Below are positions 10,406 through 19,644 of a DNA stretch of 64,000 nucleotides, piece after piece (the stretch's first letter is position 1; the number at the start of each line of letters is the position of its first letter). Under the pieces are notes generated by a model. That model had not been told where the DNA came from and made no database searches. It saw nothing but the letters and a program-made list of their open reading frames with translations. The DNA is from Methylobacterium organophilum (GTDB lineage: Bacteria; Pseudomonadota; Alphaproteobacteria; Rhizobiales; Beijerinckiaceae), in the NCBI RefSeq assembly GCF_022179465.1, contig NZ_BPQV01000002.1, positions 1-64,000 of the forward strand, in the 5' to 3' direction. The translations under genes were made by a program, and so were the position numbers.

Positions 10406-11448
10406 CGGGCGGCTTCCATGCGAGAGATCCAGCGGGCGAGGAGCGGCCCGGTGACGAGCACCACGAACAGCCGCAGGGTCTGCACGGCGAGCACGAAGGG
10501 CACGTCGGCCCGGGCGCCCACGGCGATGACCGCGACGGAATCGAGGCCGCCGGGGCTGGTGGCCAGGAAGGCGGTCAGGAAGTCGATGGGCAGCAGGAAG
10601 GTGAGCCCGTAGGCCCAGCCGCCGCAGAGCAGGATCACGGCCGCTGTCGCGACCAGGATGCCCGGCAGGGCATGGAGCGTCTGGCGGAGGGTCTCGCGGG
10701 TGAAGCGCAGGCCGACATACCAGCCGATCCCGGCATAGGCCGTCTCCAGGAGAAAGGAGGGCAAGGCCAGGGTGAGCGTGCCGGTGGCGTGCAGCAGGGC
10801 GCCGAGCAGCATTGGCCCGATCAGGGGCGCCGCGGGCAGGCGCAGGGCGCCGGCCACGCCCGCGCCGAGGGCGGCCACCGCGAGGGTCGCCGCTACGGAG
10901 ACCGCATCGAGCCGCTCGCCGATCGTGGGCGTGCCGCCCTCGGCGTCGCCGGAAACGAGGCGGGTCACCAGGGCTGCGCTGAAGACGACGGCGGCGACGC
11001 GGACATATTGCATGAAGGCGACAAGGCGCGGATCGGAGCCGTAGGCCTCCGACATCGCCACCATCGCGGCGGCCCCGCCGGGGGAAGAGCCCCAGGCGGC
11101 GGTGGTGCCGGGCAGGACGCGCAGCCGCGTCAGCGCCCAGCCGACCACGCCGCCCGCGGCGACCGTGACCAGCACCACCGCCAGCATGAGGAGGCCGTCG
11201 TCGAGGATCGTGCCGACGATCTCCGCGGTGACCGCATGGGCGACGAGGCAGCCGATCAGGGCCTGGGCCGCCTGGAAGCCGAGCCGGGGGACGCGCAGCG
11301 CCGCGCCGGAGACGCCGAAGGCGATGGCCGCGATCATCGGCCCGAGCAGCGTCGCGGCCGGAAAGCGCGCCTGGTTCAGTCCGTAGGCGAGGAGGGCGGA
11401 GACGGCCAGAAGCGCCGCCCAGCGGCCGGCCTTGCGCGGATCGTACAC
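10402..11448 (-). CDS. AbrB-family integral membrane protein
   Basis: A 348-residue, very hydrophobic protein made of two similar halves, as in the AbrB/'ammonia monooxygenase' duplication family (PF05145). Examples of the repeated pattern are LLGPMIAAIAFG near residues 34-45 and PLIGPMLLGALLHATG in the second half. Glycine-rich segments such as WGSSPGGAAAMVAMSEAYG and ATSPGGLDSVAVIAVG are typical. The family name is historical; members are not ammonia monooxygenase, and a transport or regulatory role is unproven. It is translationally coupled to dgkA. Confidence 0.82.
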   Translation of the reverse strand: MYDPRKAGRWAALLAVSALLAYGLNQARFPAATLLGPMIAAIAFGVSGAALRVPRLGFQAAQALIGCLVAHAVTAEIVGTILDDGLLMLAVVLVTVAAGGVVGWALTRLRVLPGTTAAWGSSPGGAAAMVAMSEAYGSDPRLVAFMQYVRVAAVVFSAALVTRLVSGDAEGGTPTIGERLDAVSVAATLAVAALGAGVAGALRLPAAPLIGPMLLGALLHATGTLTLALPSFLLETAYAGIGWYVGLRFTRETLRQTLHALPGILVATAAVILLCGGWAYGLTFLLPIDFLTAFLATSPGGLDSVAVIAVGARADVPFVLAVQTLRLFVVLVTGPLLARWISRMEAAR

Positions 11449-11527
11449 GGGAGACGCGACTGTCGGAGGAATGCGCCCGGCTACACCGCCGTGAGGGCGC
11501 TGTCACCCTGCCTGTTCCCGCCGGGGC

Positions 11528-12481
11528 TCAGGCGAGGGCGGCCGATGCCTCGTCCTTGGCATCGTCGCGGCAGGGGGCGGTGGCGGGTGGGGCATGGGCG
11601 CGGAAGAAGGCGGCGAGATGCTCGAGCCCGTCCGCCCGCGGGTCGCTGGAGCGCCAGGCGAGGGCGACGGTGCGGCCGGGGCCGTCGAGGTCGAAGGCGC
11701 GGGTCACGGTCAGGCCGCTCGGGTCCGGCCCCGGCGGCACGGCGAGCGCCGGGAGCAGGGTGTAGCCGGCCCCGGCGGCCACCATCGAGCGCAGGGTCTC
11801 CAGGCTGGTGGCGTGGCGGCCCGCGGCGCTGCCGGCGCCGCAGGCGGCGATGGTCTGGTCGCGCAGGCAATTGCCCTCGTCGAGAAGCAGCAGGTCCGGC
11901 CCGGCGATGTCGGTCGCCCGCAGGGCGCCGCCATGGGCGAGGGCGTGATCGGCGGGGCAGGTCAGCAGGAAGGGCTCCACGAAGAGCGGCGACAGGGTGA
12001 GCCCGGAGGCGGCCACCGGCAGGGAGATGAGCGCGGCGTCGATGCGCCCGTCGCGCAGGCCGTCGAGGATCTCCGCGGTGCGGGCCTCGCTGAGGGCGAG
12101 GGACAGCAGCGGGAAATCCTGGCGCAGGCGCCGCAGCACCAGGGGGAAGTAGTAGGGCCCGAGCGTCTGGATCGCGGCGAGAACCAGCCGGCCGGTCAGG
12201 GGCGAGCCGCGGCCCTCCGTGGCCAGGGCGAGCAGCCTCTGGGCCTCGCCCAGCACGATGCGGGCCTGCCGCACGATCGCCTGGCCGGCGGTGGTGAGGA
12301 GCACGCGGCGGTTCGAGCGCTCGAACAAAGTCAGGCCGAGGGCCGTTTCCAGTTTGCGGACCTGGACGCTCAGGGTCGGCTGGCTGACGTTGCAGCGCTC
12401 GGCCGCCCGCCCGAAATGCCCCTCGTCGGCGACGGCGACCACGTATTCGAGATCGCGCAGGGACAGGCCGGAAAGATTCAT
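11528..12481 (-). CDS. oxyR: Hydrogen peroxide-sensing LysR-type regulator OxyR
   Basis: A 317-residue LysR-type activator: winged helix ([33 protein letters not shown], residues 11-45) and a periplasmic-binding-like sensor domain. The two redox cysteines of OxyR are present at the canonical spacing, C205 in EGNCLRDQ and C214 in AACG, so peroxide can form the activating disulfide. It is divergent from katA, the classic arrangement for direct control. An ATAG-N7-CTAT dyad overlaps its own start codon, suggesting autoregulation. Confidence 0.95.
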   Translation of the reverse strand: MNLSGLSLRDLEYVVAVADEGHFGRAAERCNVSQPTLSVQVRKLETALGLTLFERSNRRVLLTTAGQAIVRQARIVLGEAQRLLALATEGRGSPLTGRLVLAAIQTLGPYYFPLVLRRLRQDFPLLSLALSEARTAEILDGLRDGRIDAALISLPVAASGLTLSPLFVEPFLLTCPADHALAHGGALRATDIAGPDLLLLDEGNCLRDQTIAACGAGSAAGRHATSLETLRSMVAAGAGYTLLPALAVPPGPDPSGLTVTRAFDLDGPGRTVALAWRSSDPRADGLEHLAAFFRAHAPPATAPCRDDAKDEASAALA

Positions 12482-12494
12482 AGGCTGCGCCTAT
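12480..12494. promoter_or_regulatory. Putative OxyR operator half-site
   Basis: The sequence ATAGGCTGCGCCTAT is a dyad of ATAG-N7-CTAT form, the shape of an OxyR half-site (consensus ATAGntnnnanCTAT). It lies in the oxyR-katA divergent region and overlaps the first bases of oxyR. The next helical turn, expected 22 bases on at 12502, is much poorer. That fits OxyR sites in which one half is strong. Activation of katA from here would need the promoter to lie within about 120 bases to the right. Confidence 0.6.
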
Positions 12495-12617
12495 CACAAT
12501 CTTTGCGACGATGCATTTGCCAACGTGTCGGACGCCCGTCATACCTGTGAACCAGAAAGGTTCCAGGGTGCCGCGCGGTGCCCCGGCGCCCGACGCCTTC
12601 CAAGGAGAGAGTATCGC

Positions 12618-14207
12618 ATGAGCGAGAACCGCCCGATTCTGACGACCCGCCAGGGTCATCCCGTCCGTGACAACCAGAGCCTGCGCACGGTCGGCGAGCG
12701 GGGGCCTGCGACCCTCGAGAACTACCAGTTCATCGAGAAGATCACCCATTTCGACCGTGAGCGGATCCCCGAGCGCGTGGTCCATGCCCGCGGTGCCGGC
12801 GCCCACGGCTATTTCGAGGCCTACGGCAAGATCGGCGATGAGCCGGCCTCCAAGTACACCCGCGCCCGCGTCCTCAACGAGACCGGCGTGAAGACCCCCG
12901 TCTTCGTGCGCTTCTCCACCGTGGCCGGCGCCAAGGAGAGCCCGGAGACCGAGCGCGATCCGCGCGGCTTCGCGGTGAAGCTGAAGACCGTCGACGGCAA
13001 CTGGGACCTCGTGGGCAACAACCTCAAGGTCTTCTTCATCCGCGACGCGATCAAGTTCCCCGACATGATCCACGCGTTCAAGCCGGATCCGGTGACGAAC
13101 CGCCAGGAGGCGTGGCGCTTCTTCGACTTCGTGGCCCAGCACCCCGAGTCGATCCACATGGTGACTTGGCTGAAGTCGCCCTGGGGCATCCCGGCCAATT
13201 ACCGCGAGATGGAAGGCTCGGGCGTCAACACCTACAAGCTGGTCAACGACCAGGGCGAGGCGGTGCTCTGCAAGTTCCACTGGATCCCGAAGCAGGGCGT
13301 GCGCAACCTGACCTCGGCCCAGGCCGCCGAGATCCAGGCCAAGGACGTCGGTCACGCCACCCGCGACCTCTACGACAACATCTCCGCCGGCAACTTTCCC
13401 GAATGGGAGTTCGCGGTGCAGATCATGCCGGACGGCCCGAACGACCATCTCTCGTTCGACCCGCTGGACGACACGAAGCGCTGGCCCGAGGACCAGTTCC
13501 CGCTGCTGAAGTGCGGCCGCATGGTGCTCGACCGGGTGCCGGACAACTTCTTCGCGGAAGTCGAGCAGTCGGCCTTCGGCACGGGTGTGCTCGTCGACGG
13601 CGTCGACTTCTCGGACGACAAGATGCTGCAGGGCCGGACCCTGTCCTACTCGGACACGCAGCGCTACCGGGTCGGCCCCAACTACCTCCAGCTGCCGATC
13701 AACGCGCCGCAGCCGGGCGTGAAGGTCTATTCGAACCAGCGCGACGGCCAGATGACCTACGCCGTCGACGGCACGGGCCCGAACAAGCACATCAATTACG
13801 AGCCCTCCACCCTGGCCGAGGGTCTGCGCGAGGCGCCCAAGCGCAAGGAGTACCACCAGGCGGTTGAGGGCAATCTCGGCCGCTACCAGACCTCCCGCAC
13901 CGAGGACGACTACGCCCAGGCCGGCCACCGCTACCGGACCTTCGAGGACTGGGAGCGCGAGGACCTGATCGCCAACCTCGTGGCCGACATGAAGCAGTGC
14001 CCGGAGCCGATCCAGCTGCGGATGGTCTGGCACTTCTGGCACGCCGACGAGGATTACGGCCGTCGCGTCGCCGAGGGCGCCGGGATCGATCTGGAGAAGG
14101 CCAAGGCCCTGCCGCCACTGCCGGGCCGCGCCGCCCCGCACAAGCGCCTGACGCCCGAGACCTATACCGAGGGCGGCAACGCCCCGCACAAGGTCGCCGC
14201 CGAGTAA
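12618..14207 (+). CDS. katA: Monofunctional heme catalase
   Basis: Catalase that disproportionates hydrogen peroxide in the cytoplasm; 529 residues. The distal His is in [18 protein letters not shown] (H56), the Asn in [14 protein letters not shown] (about 134-135), and the proximal heme Tyr in [12 protein letters not shown] (Y344). An AAGGAGAGA sequence precedes the ATG at 12618 at good spacing. It is divergent from oxyR and ends in a strong terminator. In a methylotroph it protects against peroxide from respiration and growth on C1 compounds. Confidence 0.96.
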   Translation: MSENRPILTTRQGHPVRDNQSLRTVGERGPATLENYQFIEKITHFDRERIPERVVHARGAGAHGYFEAYGKIGDEPASKYTRARVLNETGVKTPVFVRFSTVAGAKESPETERDPRGFAVKLKTVDGNWDLVGNNLKVFFIRDAIKFPDMIHAFKPDPVTNRQEAWRFFDFVAQHPESIHMVTWLKSPWGIPANYREMEGSGVNTYKLVNDQGEAVLCKFHWIPKQGVRNLTSAQAAEIQAKDVGHATRDLYDNISAGNFPEWEFAVQIMPDGPNDHLSFDPLDDTKRWPEDQFPLLKCGRMVLDRVPDNFFAEVEQSAFGTGVLVDGVDFSDDKMLQGRTLSYSDTQRYRVGPNYLQLPINAPQPGVKVYSNQRDGQMTYAVDGTGPNKHINYEPSTLAEGLREAPKRKEYHQAVEGNLGRYQTSRTEDDYAQAGHRYRTFEDWEREDLIANLVADMKQCPEPIQLRMVWHFWHADEDYGRRVAEGAGIDLEKAKALPPLPGRAAPHKRLTPETYTEGGNAPHKVAAE

Positions 14208-14231
14208 GACGACGGGCCGTCCATGAAAAAG

Positions 14232-14269
14232 CCCCGCCCGACCGTCAGGTCGGGCGGGGTTTCTTTTTG
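14232..14269 (+). terminator. Rho-independent terminator of katA
   Basis: A perfect 12-base stem (CCCCGCCCGACC at 14232-14243 and its complement at 14248-14259) closes a four-base GTCA loop and runs into a T-rich tract. It sits 25 bases past the katA stop and is the clearest intrinsic terminator in the window. Confidence 0.93.
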
Positions 14270-14369
14270 GGGTCGGGGAAGGGAAGTGCCGGGCCGGCGC
14301 CTCCCCGTTCCTGCGGATCGCCGTTTCCGGCAAGGCCGGCGCGCAGCGTCCGGGCGCGAGGCCGCGACT

Positions 14370-15113
14370 TTACGGGCAGGAACGGCGCACGCCGCGCCGG
14401 ACGATGTAGGTCTGGCTCTGCGGGTCGTAGGTCTTGAAGCGGCGGGCGCATTCCGCCACCGCGTCGTCGAAGCCGCCGGGCGCCACGCCCGTCTCGACCG
14501 TCTCCGTGCCGTAATAGCCGGCGGGCGCGTAATAGCCGTTGTCGTAGCCGTATCCGTAGCCATAGCCCGGATCGCCGTAGAGGCCGGCACCGTAGAGACC
14601 GCCCGCCGCGAGGCCGAGCCCGGCTCCTACGCCTAAGCCGAGGCCGAGACCGCCATAGCCGTAGCCCCGGCGGTGCCACCCGGCGTTCCGCCAGCGGTTG
14701 CCGCCGTACCAGCCGCGATTGCCGAGGCCGGGGCGGACCCCCGCGACGCCGTTGCCGAGGCCGGGGCGGACCCCCGCGACGCCGTTGCCGAAGCCGGGGC
14801 GGCCCGCCCCGAAGCCGGGACGACCTGCGAAGCCGCCGCCGGCCAGTCCCGCTCCGCCGCCGCGGAAGCCACCGCCCCCGACCTCGGCGCCGCCACGGAA
14901 GCCACCGCCGGCCAGTCCGGCCCCGCCGCCACGGAATCCGCCGCCCGCCAGCCCGGCGCCACCACCGCGGAGACCGCCGCCGCCGCCACTGGCTCCGATG
15001 CCGCCGATGCCGCCGGTGGGCGCGGTGATCCCGCGGCCCTGGGCCTCGGCGAGCGCCGGAACGAGCAACAGCGCGCCGGCGGCGATTGCGGAAATTGTCG
15101 CGATACGTCTCAT
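14370..15113 (-). CDS. Gly-rich secreted protein with BA14K-like C-terminus
   Basis: A 247-residue exported protein: signal peptide MRRIATISAIAAGALLLVPA ending AEAQG, then about 120 residues of Gly-rich repeats (units such as GGGAGLAGGGFRGG and GVAGVRPGLGN), a Gly/Tyr-rich stretch, and a C-terminal module ECARRFKTYDPQSQTYIV ending in RRSCP. That final module resembles the BA14K family of Brucella and relatives, with its two cysteines and C-terminal CP. The DNA of the repeat region is itself tandemly repeated. The start at 15113 was chosen because the signal peptide begins there. It is probably periplasmic or surface located; function unknown. Confidence 0.75.
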   Translation of the reverse strand: MRRIATISAIAAGALLLVPALAEAQGRGITAPTGGIGGIGASGGGGGLRGGGAGLAGGGFRGGGAGLAGGGFRGGAEVGGGGFRGGGAGLAGGGFAGRPGFGAGRPGFGNGVAGVRPGLGNGVAGVRPGLGNRGWYGGNRWRNAGWHRRGYGYGGLGLGLGVGAGLGLAAGGLYGAGLYGDPGYGYGYGYDNGYYAPAGYYGTETVETGVAPGGFDDAVAECARRFKTYDPQSQTYIVRRGVRRSCP

Positions 15114-15228
15114 GAACACCACCTGGATTTGAAAAGTCAGCCCTTGCTCCTCCAACGCGCAGGCGAGGACTTCCTTCCATCCAGGCATGAAATGATCGCG
15201 CGCCGCCGCGTCGCCCGTCGCGGCGCCG

Positions 15229-16308
15229 TCAGGTCACGGGGTTCGGGCGCTCGGCCGCCGTTCGCGCGAAGATCGGCCGGTAGGCGCGCAGCAGATCGGG
15301 ATCGAGCTGCCCGGCCATGCCATCCATGAGCCGGGCGGCCTCCGCTGCCTTCATCGGCGGCCGGTAGACGCGCCGCTCGGTCAGGGCGGAATGCACGTCG
15401 CAGATCGCCACGAGGCGGACGAGGTCGCTGATTCCCGCGCCGGTGAGCGCGTCGGGATAGCCGCTGCCGTCGAGGCGCTCGTGATGCCAGCGGGCGACGT
15501 CCACGATCTCCCGCTCGAAGGTGCCGGCCGCCGCGAGCATCTCCGCCCCGAGGGCGGCGTGGCTGCGCATCACCCGCATCTCCCCTTCGTCGAGGGGGCC
15601 CGGCTTGTTCAGGATCGCCAGCGGGATCCGGGCCTTGCCCACGTCGTGCAGCAGCGCCGCCTTGGCGAGACGATGGCGATCCCGGAACGAGAAGCCGAGA
15701 AGGCCCGCGAACTCCGCCGAGAGCCCGGCCACGCTCAGGGAATGCTGGTAGACCGTGATGTCGTGGCGCCAGACGACGTCGAGCCACGCGCGGATGCCGA
15801 CCTCGGAGATGGCGTCGAGCACGATCTGCGTGCCCTCGTCCGCGTCTTCGACGCTGGGCGACCGGCCCTGCGCCGCCGCCTCGAACAGCGAGGAGACGAT
15901 CCCCGTCGCCGCGGCGATCCGGGCTTCGATCCGGCTCGTGCTCCGCTCGCGCCTTTGCGCGATCGCGCCCATCAGCAGCGGCACGATGCCGGAGGATGGG
16001 CTCTTGGGCGAGAGTACGTGCGTGGCGCGGAAGAACCGGGCCGTGCCGGTGTCCGAGCCGCCGTTGCCCCGGGCGAGATAGAGGCAGGGCGCGTCCTCGG
16101 AGCGGATGCGGGCCGCCAGCTGCTCGGCCCAGGCCGGGCGCTCCTCTGGATGCAGGGCGGCGTCGATGACGTAGGCGAGGGGTGCGGCGGCGGGCAGCCG
16201 CGTGCCGATCTCGATCACGTGGCAGGGCAGGACGACGGCGATGCCGCGCGCCATGCGTTCCGCCCGTTCACGGCGGTCCGAAACGACGAGGACGAAGCGA
16301 TCCTTCAT
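15229..16308 (-). CDS. HD-GYP domain cyclic-di-GMP phosphodiesterase
   Basis: A 359-residue protein with an unassigned N-terminal region (about 1-125, weakly receiver-like, KDRFVLVVSDRRERAERMA) and a complete HD-GYP domain. The metal and catalytic residues are all visible: H189, H221-D222 with K225 (HDVGKARIP), H250, H275-H276 (HHERLDGSGYP) and the GYP loop at 283-285. The domain hydrolyses c-di-GMP in known members. Nothing here looks degenerate, so it is probably active. It stands alone between the BA14K-like gene and the RND pump. A GTG or ATG slightly upstream (16332) is also possible. Confidence 0.88.
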   Translation of the reverse strand: MKDRFVLVVSDRRERAERMARGIAVVLPCHVIEIGTRLPAAAPLAYVIDAALHPEERPAWAEQLAARIRSEDAPCLYLARGNGGSDTGTARFFRATHVLSPKSPSSGIVPLLMGAIAQRRERSTSRIEARIAAATGIVSSLFEAAAQGRSPSVEDADEGTQIVLDAISEVGIRAWLDVVWRHDITVYQHSLSVAGLSAEFAGLLGFSFRDRHRLAKAALLHDVGKARIPLAILNKPGPLDEGEMRVMRSHAALGAEMLAAAGTFEREIVDVARWHHERLDGSGYPDALTGAGISDLVRLVAICDVHSALTERRVYRPPMKAAEAARLMDGMAGQLDPDLLRAYRPIFARTAAERPNPVT

Positions 16309-16495
16309 GGGCCTACGGCGGCGCGAAGGCACCGGGCACGCCGTTCGAGCACCGGATTTTCGGACCGTTCGAGGACGCTAACACGAAGTCGTTGAGAAAA
16401 CCTCTCGTGTTTGATCGATCAGTTCAAGCGCGCTTTCACCCTGGGGCCGCCGATGAACTCCGGTCTTCATGCCGGGCCCCATCTAAGCAGTTTGC

Positions 16496-19400
16496 CTATT
16501 CAGCTGCGACTTGACGTTCGAAGGCTCCGGGGGCGTTCGCCGCGGCGGCCGGGGGTACGTATCCGGTCTCGTCCTCGGGATCGTCGCGCTCGCCGACGAA
16601 GCGGCTGAACAACCGTACGAAGAGTCGTGACAGATCATCAACCAGAATGAAGATCGCCGGCACGAAGACCAGGGATAGACCAGTCGAGACGATCAGGCCA
16701 CCGATCACCGCCACCGCCATCGGCGCGCGGAACTCGCCGCCGATGCCGAAGGCCATCGCCGAGGGCACCATGCCGGCGGCCATGGCGATGGTAGTCATCA
16801 CGATGGGGCGCGCCCGCTTGCGGCCGGCATCGACGATGGCGCTCACCCGATCGACGCCGCGGGCCATCTCCTCGATGGCGAAGTCGACCAGCATGATCGC
16901 GTTCTTCGTCACCACGCCCATCAGCATCAGGATGCCGATCACCACCGGCATCGAGATCGGCATGTGGCAGACGAGCAGGCCCAGGATGGCGCCGCCGATG
17001 GAGAGCGGCAGCGAGAACAGGATGGTCAGCGGCTGCAGGAAGTTGCCGAAGAGCAGAACGAGCACGCCGAAGACCATCATCAGGCCCGCCCCCATGGCGA
17101 GGGCGAAGCCTTCGAAGACCTCGCCCATCACCTCGGCGTCGCCGGTCTGCTTGATGGTGACGCCCTCGGGCAGGTTCTTTGCCGTCGGCAGCGCCATCAG
17201 GCTCTCGATCAGCGAGCCCAGCGCGTCGGAACCCTGCATGTCCGCCTCCAGCGCCACCCGCACGGTGCGGTCGTAGCGCTCGATCGAGGTCGGGCCGCGG
17301 CCCAGCGTGATGTCGGCCACCGTCGAGAGCGGCACCGCCGTCCCGCCCTTCACCGGTACCTTGAGCGCGGCGAGATCGGCGAGCGAGCCGCGCAGGCTTT
17401 CGGGCAATTGCACGCGGATCGGCACCTGCCGGTCCTTGGCGTTGAACTTGGCGAGGTTGGCGCCGATGTCGCCGATCGTGCCCACGCGCACGGTCTCCGC
17501 GATCAGGTCCGTCGAGACGCCGAGATCGGCCGCCACGCCCGGCTTCGGGGTGATGCGGATCTCCGTGCGGTCGAGGGGGGCCGTCGAGACGACGTTGACG
17601 AGGTGGGGCACGCTCGCCGCCTCGCGCTGCAGCCGGTCGGCGATGTCGGCGACCTGCTCCTTGTCCTGGCCGGAGACGATCAGGGCGAGGTCGCGCTGGC
17701 CGCCCTCGCGCAGGGCCCAGAAGCGGATATCGGGCTCGTCCCGCAGGATGTCGCCGATCGCGACGTCGAGCGCCTTCTGCGTGCGCTCGCGGGTGTTCTT
17801 GGGCGTGAGGTTGATGGTGAAGGTGGCGAGCCGCACCTCCTTCTTGCCCGGCAACTGGCGACCGCCATCGACGAAGACGCTGCGCACCTCGGGCAGCGCC
17901 CGGATCTTCTCGACCAGCCCGTCCGTCACCTGCTGCGTGTCGGCGAGCTTGGCGCCCGGCGGCAGCTCCACCACGAACATGGTGCGCGCCGCATCCTCCG
18001 CCGGGATGAAGCCCGCCGGCAGGAGCGCGGTCGAGGCGATGGAGCCGGCGAAGCAGGCGAGCCCCAGGACCAGCGTGACGTATTTGTGGCGCACGGACCA
18101 GGCGACGAGGCGGCCATAGGCCCGCATCACCGGCCCCTCTTTCTCCTCGTGGCCGTGGTCGCGCAGAAAATAGGCCGAGAGCAGCGGCGTGATGAGGCGC
18201 GCCACCAGCAGCGACATGAACACCGCCGCCGCGATGGTGAGGCCGAACTGCTTGAAATACTGCCCAGCGATGCCGCCCATGAAGGAGACCGGCGCGAAGA
18301 TCGCGATGATCGTCGCGGTGATGGCGATCACCGCGAGCCCGATCTCGTCGGCGGCCTCCAGGGCGGCGCGGTAGGGCGACTTGCCCATCCGCATGTGCCG
18401 GACGATGTTCTCAATCTCGACGATGGCGTCGTCCACCAGGATGCCGGTCACGAGCGTGATCGCGAGCAGGCTCACCGCGTTGAGCGAGAAGCCCAGGGCG
18501 CTCATCGCCCAGAAGGTCGGCAGCACCGAGAGCGGCAGGGCGATGGCCGCGATCAGGGTCGCGCGCCAGTCCCGCAGGAACAGGAAGACCACGATCACCG
18601 CGAGCGCCGCGCCTTCGAGCAGGCCCATCATCGCGGAATGGTAATTGCCGATCGTGCCGGTGACGCTGGTGTCGATCAGGTCGAAATGCACGTTCGGATC
18701 GGCGGCCGACAATTCCTCGATCTTCCGGGCGACGGCGACCGAGACCTCGGCGTCGCTGGCGCCCGAGGCGCGGGAGATGGCGAAGGCGACCACCGGCTCG
18801 CCGTTGAAGCGGGCGAAGGTCCGCGGCTCCTCGGCGCTGTCAACGAGGGCCGCGAGCTCGTCGAGCCGCACCTTGCGGCCGCCGGGCACGACGATCGAGG
18901 TGTTGGCCAGCGTCTCCAGGCTCGCCGAGCCGCCGAGCAGGCGGATCGACTGCTCGCCCTCCGCGAGCTCCCCGCGCCCGCCCGCCATGTCGGCGGAGGT
19001 GAGCCGCAATTGCCGGTTCACGTCCGCGGCGGTGATGCCCAGGGCCAGCAGCCGGTCGGGCTTGAGCATCACCCGGATCTCCCGGGCGACGCCGCCCAGG
19101 CGCTCCACGCCGCCGACGCCCTTCACCCCCTGGATCGAGCGGGCGACCACGTCGTCCACGTACCAGGACAGGTCCTCCGGCGTCATGGCCGGCGCGGAGG
19201 CGCCGTAGATCATGATCGGCAGGCCGGCGATGTCGACGCGGCTGATGATCGGCTCGTCGATGGTGCGCGGCAGGTTCATGCGCACCTTGGCGATCGCGTC
19301 CTTCACGTCGTTGACGGCGCGGTCGACGTTCACCTCCAGGCGGAACTCGATCGTGGTCACGGAAGAGCCTTCCGTGATGGTCGAGAGGATGTGCTTCACC

Positions 19401-19633
19401 CCCTTCACGCCGGCCACGGAATCCTCGACCCATTTCGTCACCTGGGTCTGCAGCTCGGAGGGCGCGGCGCCTCCCTGCGTGATCGTCACGGCGACGATCG
19501 GGATGTCGATATTCGGGAAGCGGGTGATCGGCAGGCTGCGGAAGCTCACCAGCCCCAGCACCATCAGCACCAGGAACAGGACGAGGGGGGTGATCGGCTT
19601 TCGGATCGCCCAGGCCGAGATGTTGAGGCGCAT
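16496..19633 (-). CDS. RND-family efflux transporter, inner-membrane pump (AcrB/HAE1 type)
   Basis: A 1045-residue proton-driven pump with the classical RND plan: TM1 near 12-30, large periplasmic loop, TM cluster 335-500 with the proton-relay aspartates in VTGILVDDAIVEIENIVRH, a second loop and a second TM cluster near 850-1010. It exports hydrophobic drugs or metabolites with the adaptor encoded just upstream (11-base gap). No outer-membrane TolC-type gene is adjacent, so it must borrow one. Substrate cannot be read from sequence; HAE1 membership is inferred from the conserved loops. Confidence 0.93.
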   Translation of the reverse strand: MRLNISAWAIRKPITPLVLFLVLMVLGLVSFRSLPITRFPNIDIPIVAVTITQGGAAPSELQTQVTKWVEDSVAGVKGVKHILSTITEGSSVTTIEFRLEVNVDRAVNDVKDAIAKVRMNLPRTIDEPIISRVDIAGLPIMIYGASAPAMTPEDLSWYVDDVVARSIQGVKGVGGVERLGGVAREIRVMLKPDRLLALGITAADVNRQLRLTSADMAGGRGELAEGEQSIRLLGGSASLETLANTSIVVPGGRKVRLDELAALVDSAEEPRTFARFNGEPVVAFAISRASGASDAEVSVAVARKIEELSAADPNVHFDLIDTSVTGTIGNYHSAMMGLLEGAALAVIVVFLFLRDWRATLIAAIALPLSVLPTFWAMSALGFSLNAVSLLAITLVTGILVDDAIVEIENIVRHMRMGKSPYRAALEAADEIGLAVIAITATIIAIFAPVSFMGGIAGQYFKQFGLTIAAAVFMSLLVARLITPLLSAYFLRDHGHEEKEGPVMRAYGRLVAWSVRHKYVTLVLGLACFAGSIASTALLPAGFIPAEDAARTMFVVELPPGAKLADTQQVTDGLVEKIRALPEVRSVFVDGGRQLPGKKEVRLATFTINLTPKNTRERTQKALDVAIGDILRDEPDIRFWALREGGQRDLALIVSGQDKEQVADIADRLQREAASVPHLVNVVSTAPLDRTEIRITPKPGVAADLGVSTDLIAETVRVGTIGDIGANLAKFNAKDRQVPIRVQLPESLRGSLADLAALKVPVKGGTAVPLSTVADITLGRGPTSIERYDRTVRVALEADMQGSDALGSLIESLMALPTAKNLPEGVTIKQTGDAEVMGEVFEGFALAMGAGLMMVFGVLVLLFGNFLQPLTILFSLPLSIGGAILGLLVCHMPISMPVVIGILMLMGVVTKNAIMLVDFAIEEMARGVDRVSAIVDAGRKRARPIVMTTIAMAAGMVPSAMAFGIGGEFRAPMAVAVIGGLIVSTGLSLVFVPAIFILVDDLSRLFVRLFSRFVGERDDPEDETGYVPPAAAANAPGAFERQVAAE

Positions 19634-19644
19634 CGGAGGCCTCC

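Noticed and set aside
14720-14990. CRISPR-like array in the repeat region of the BA14K-like gene
   Set aside because: The repeats are contiguous, lack unique spacers and encode an in-frame Gly-rich protein.
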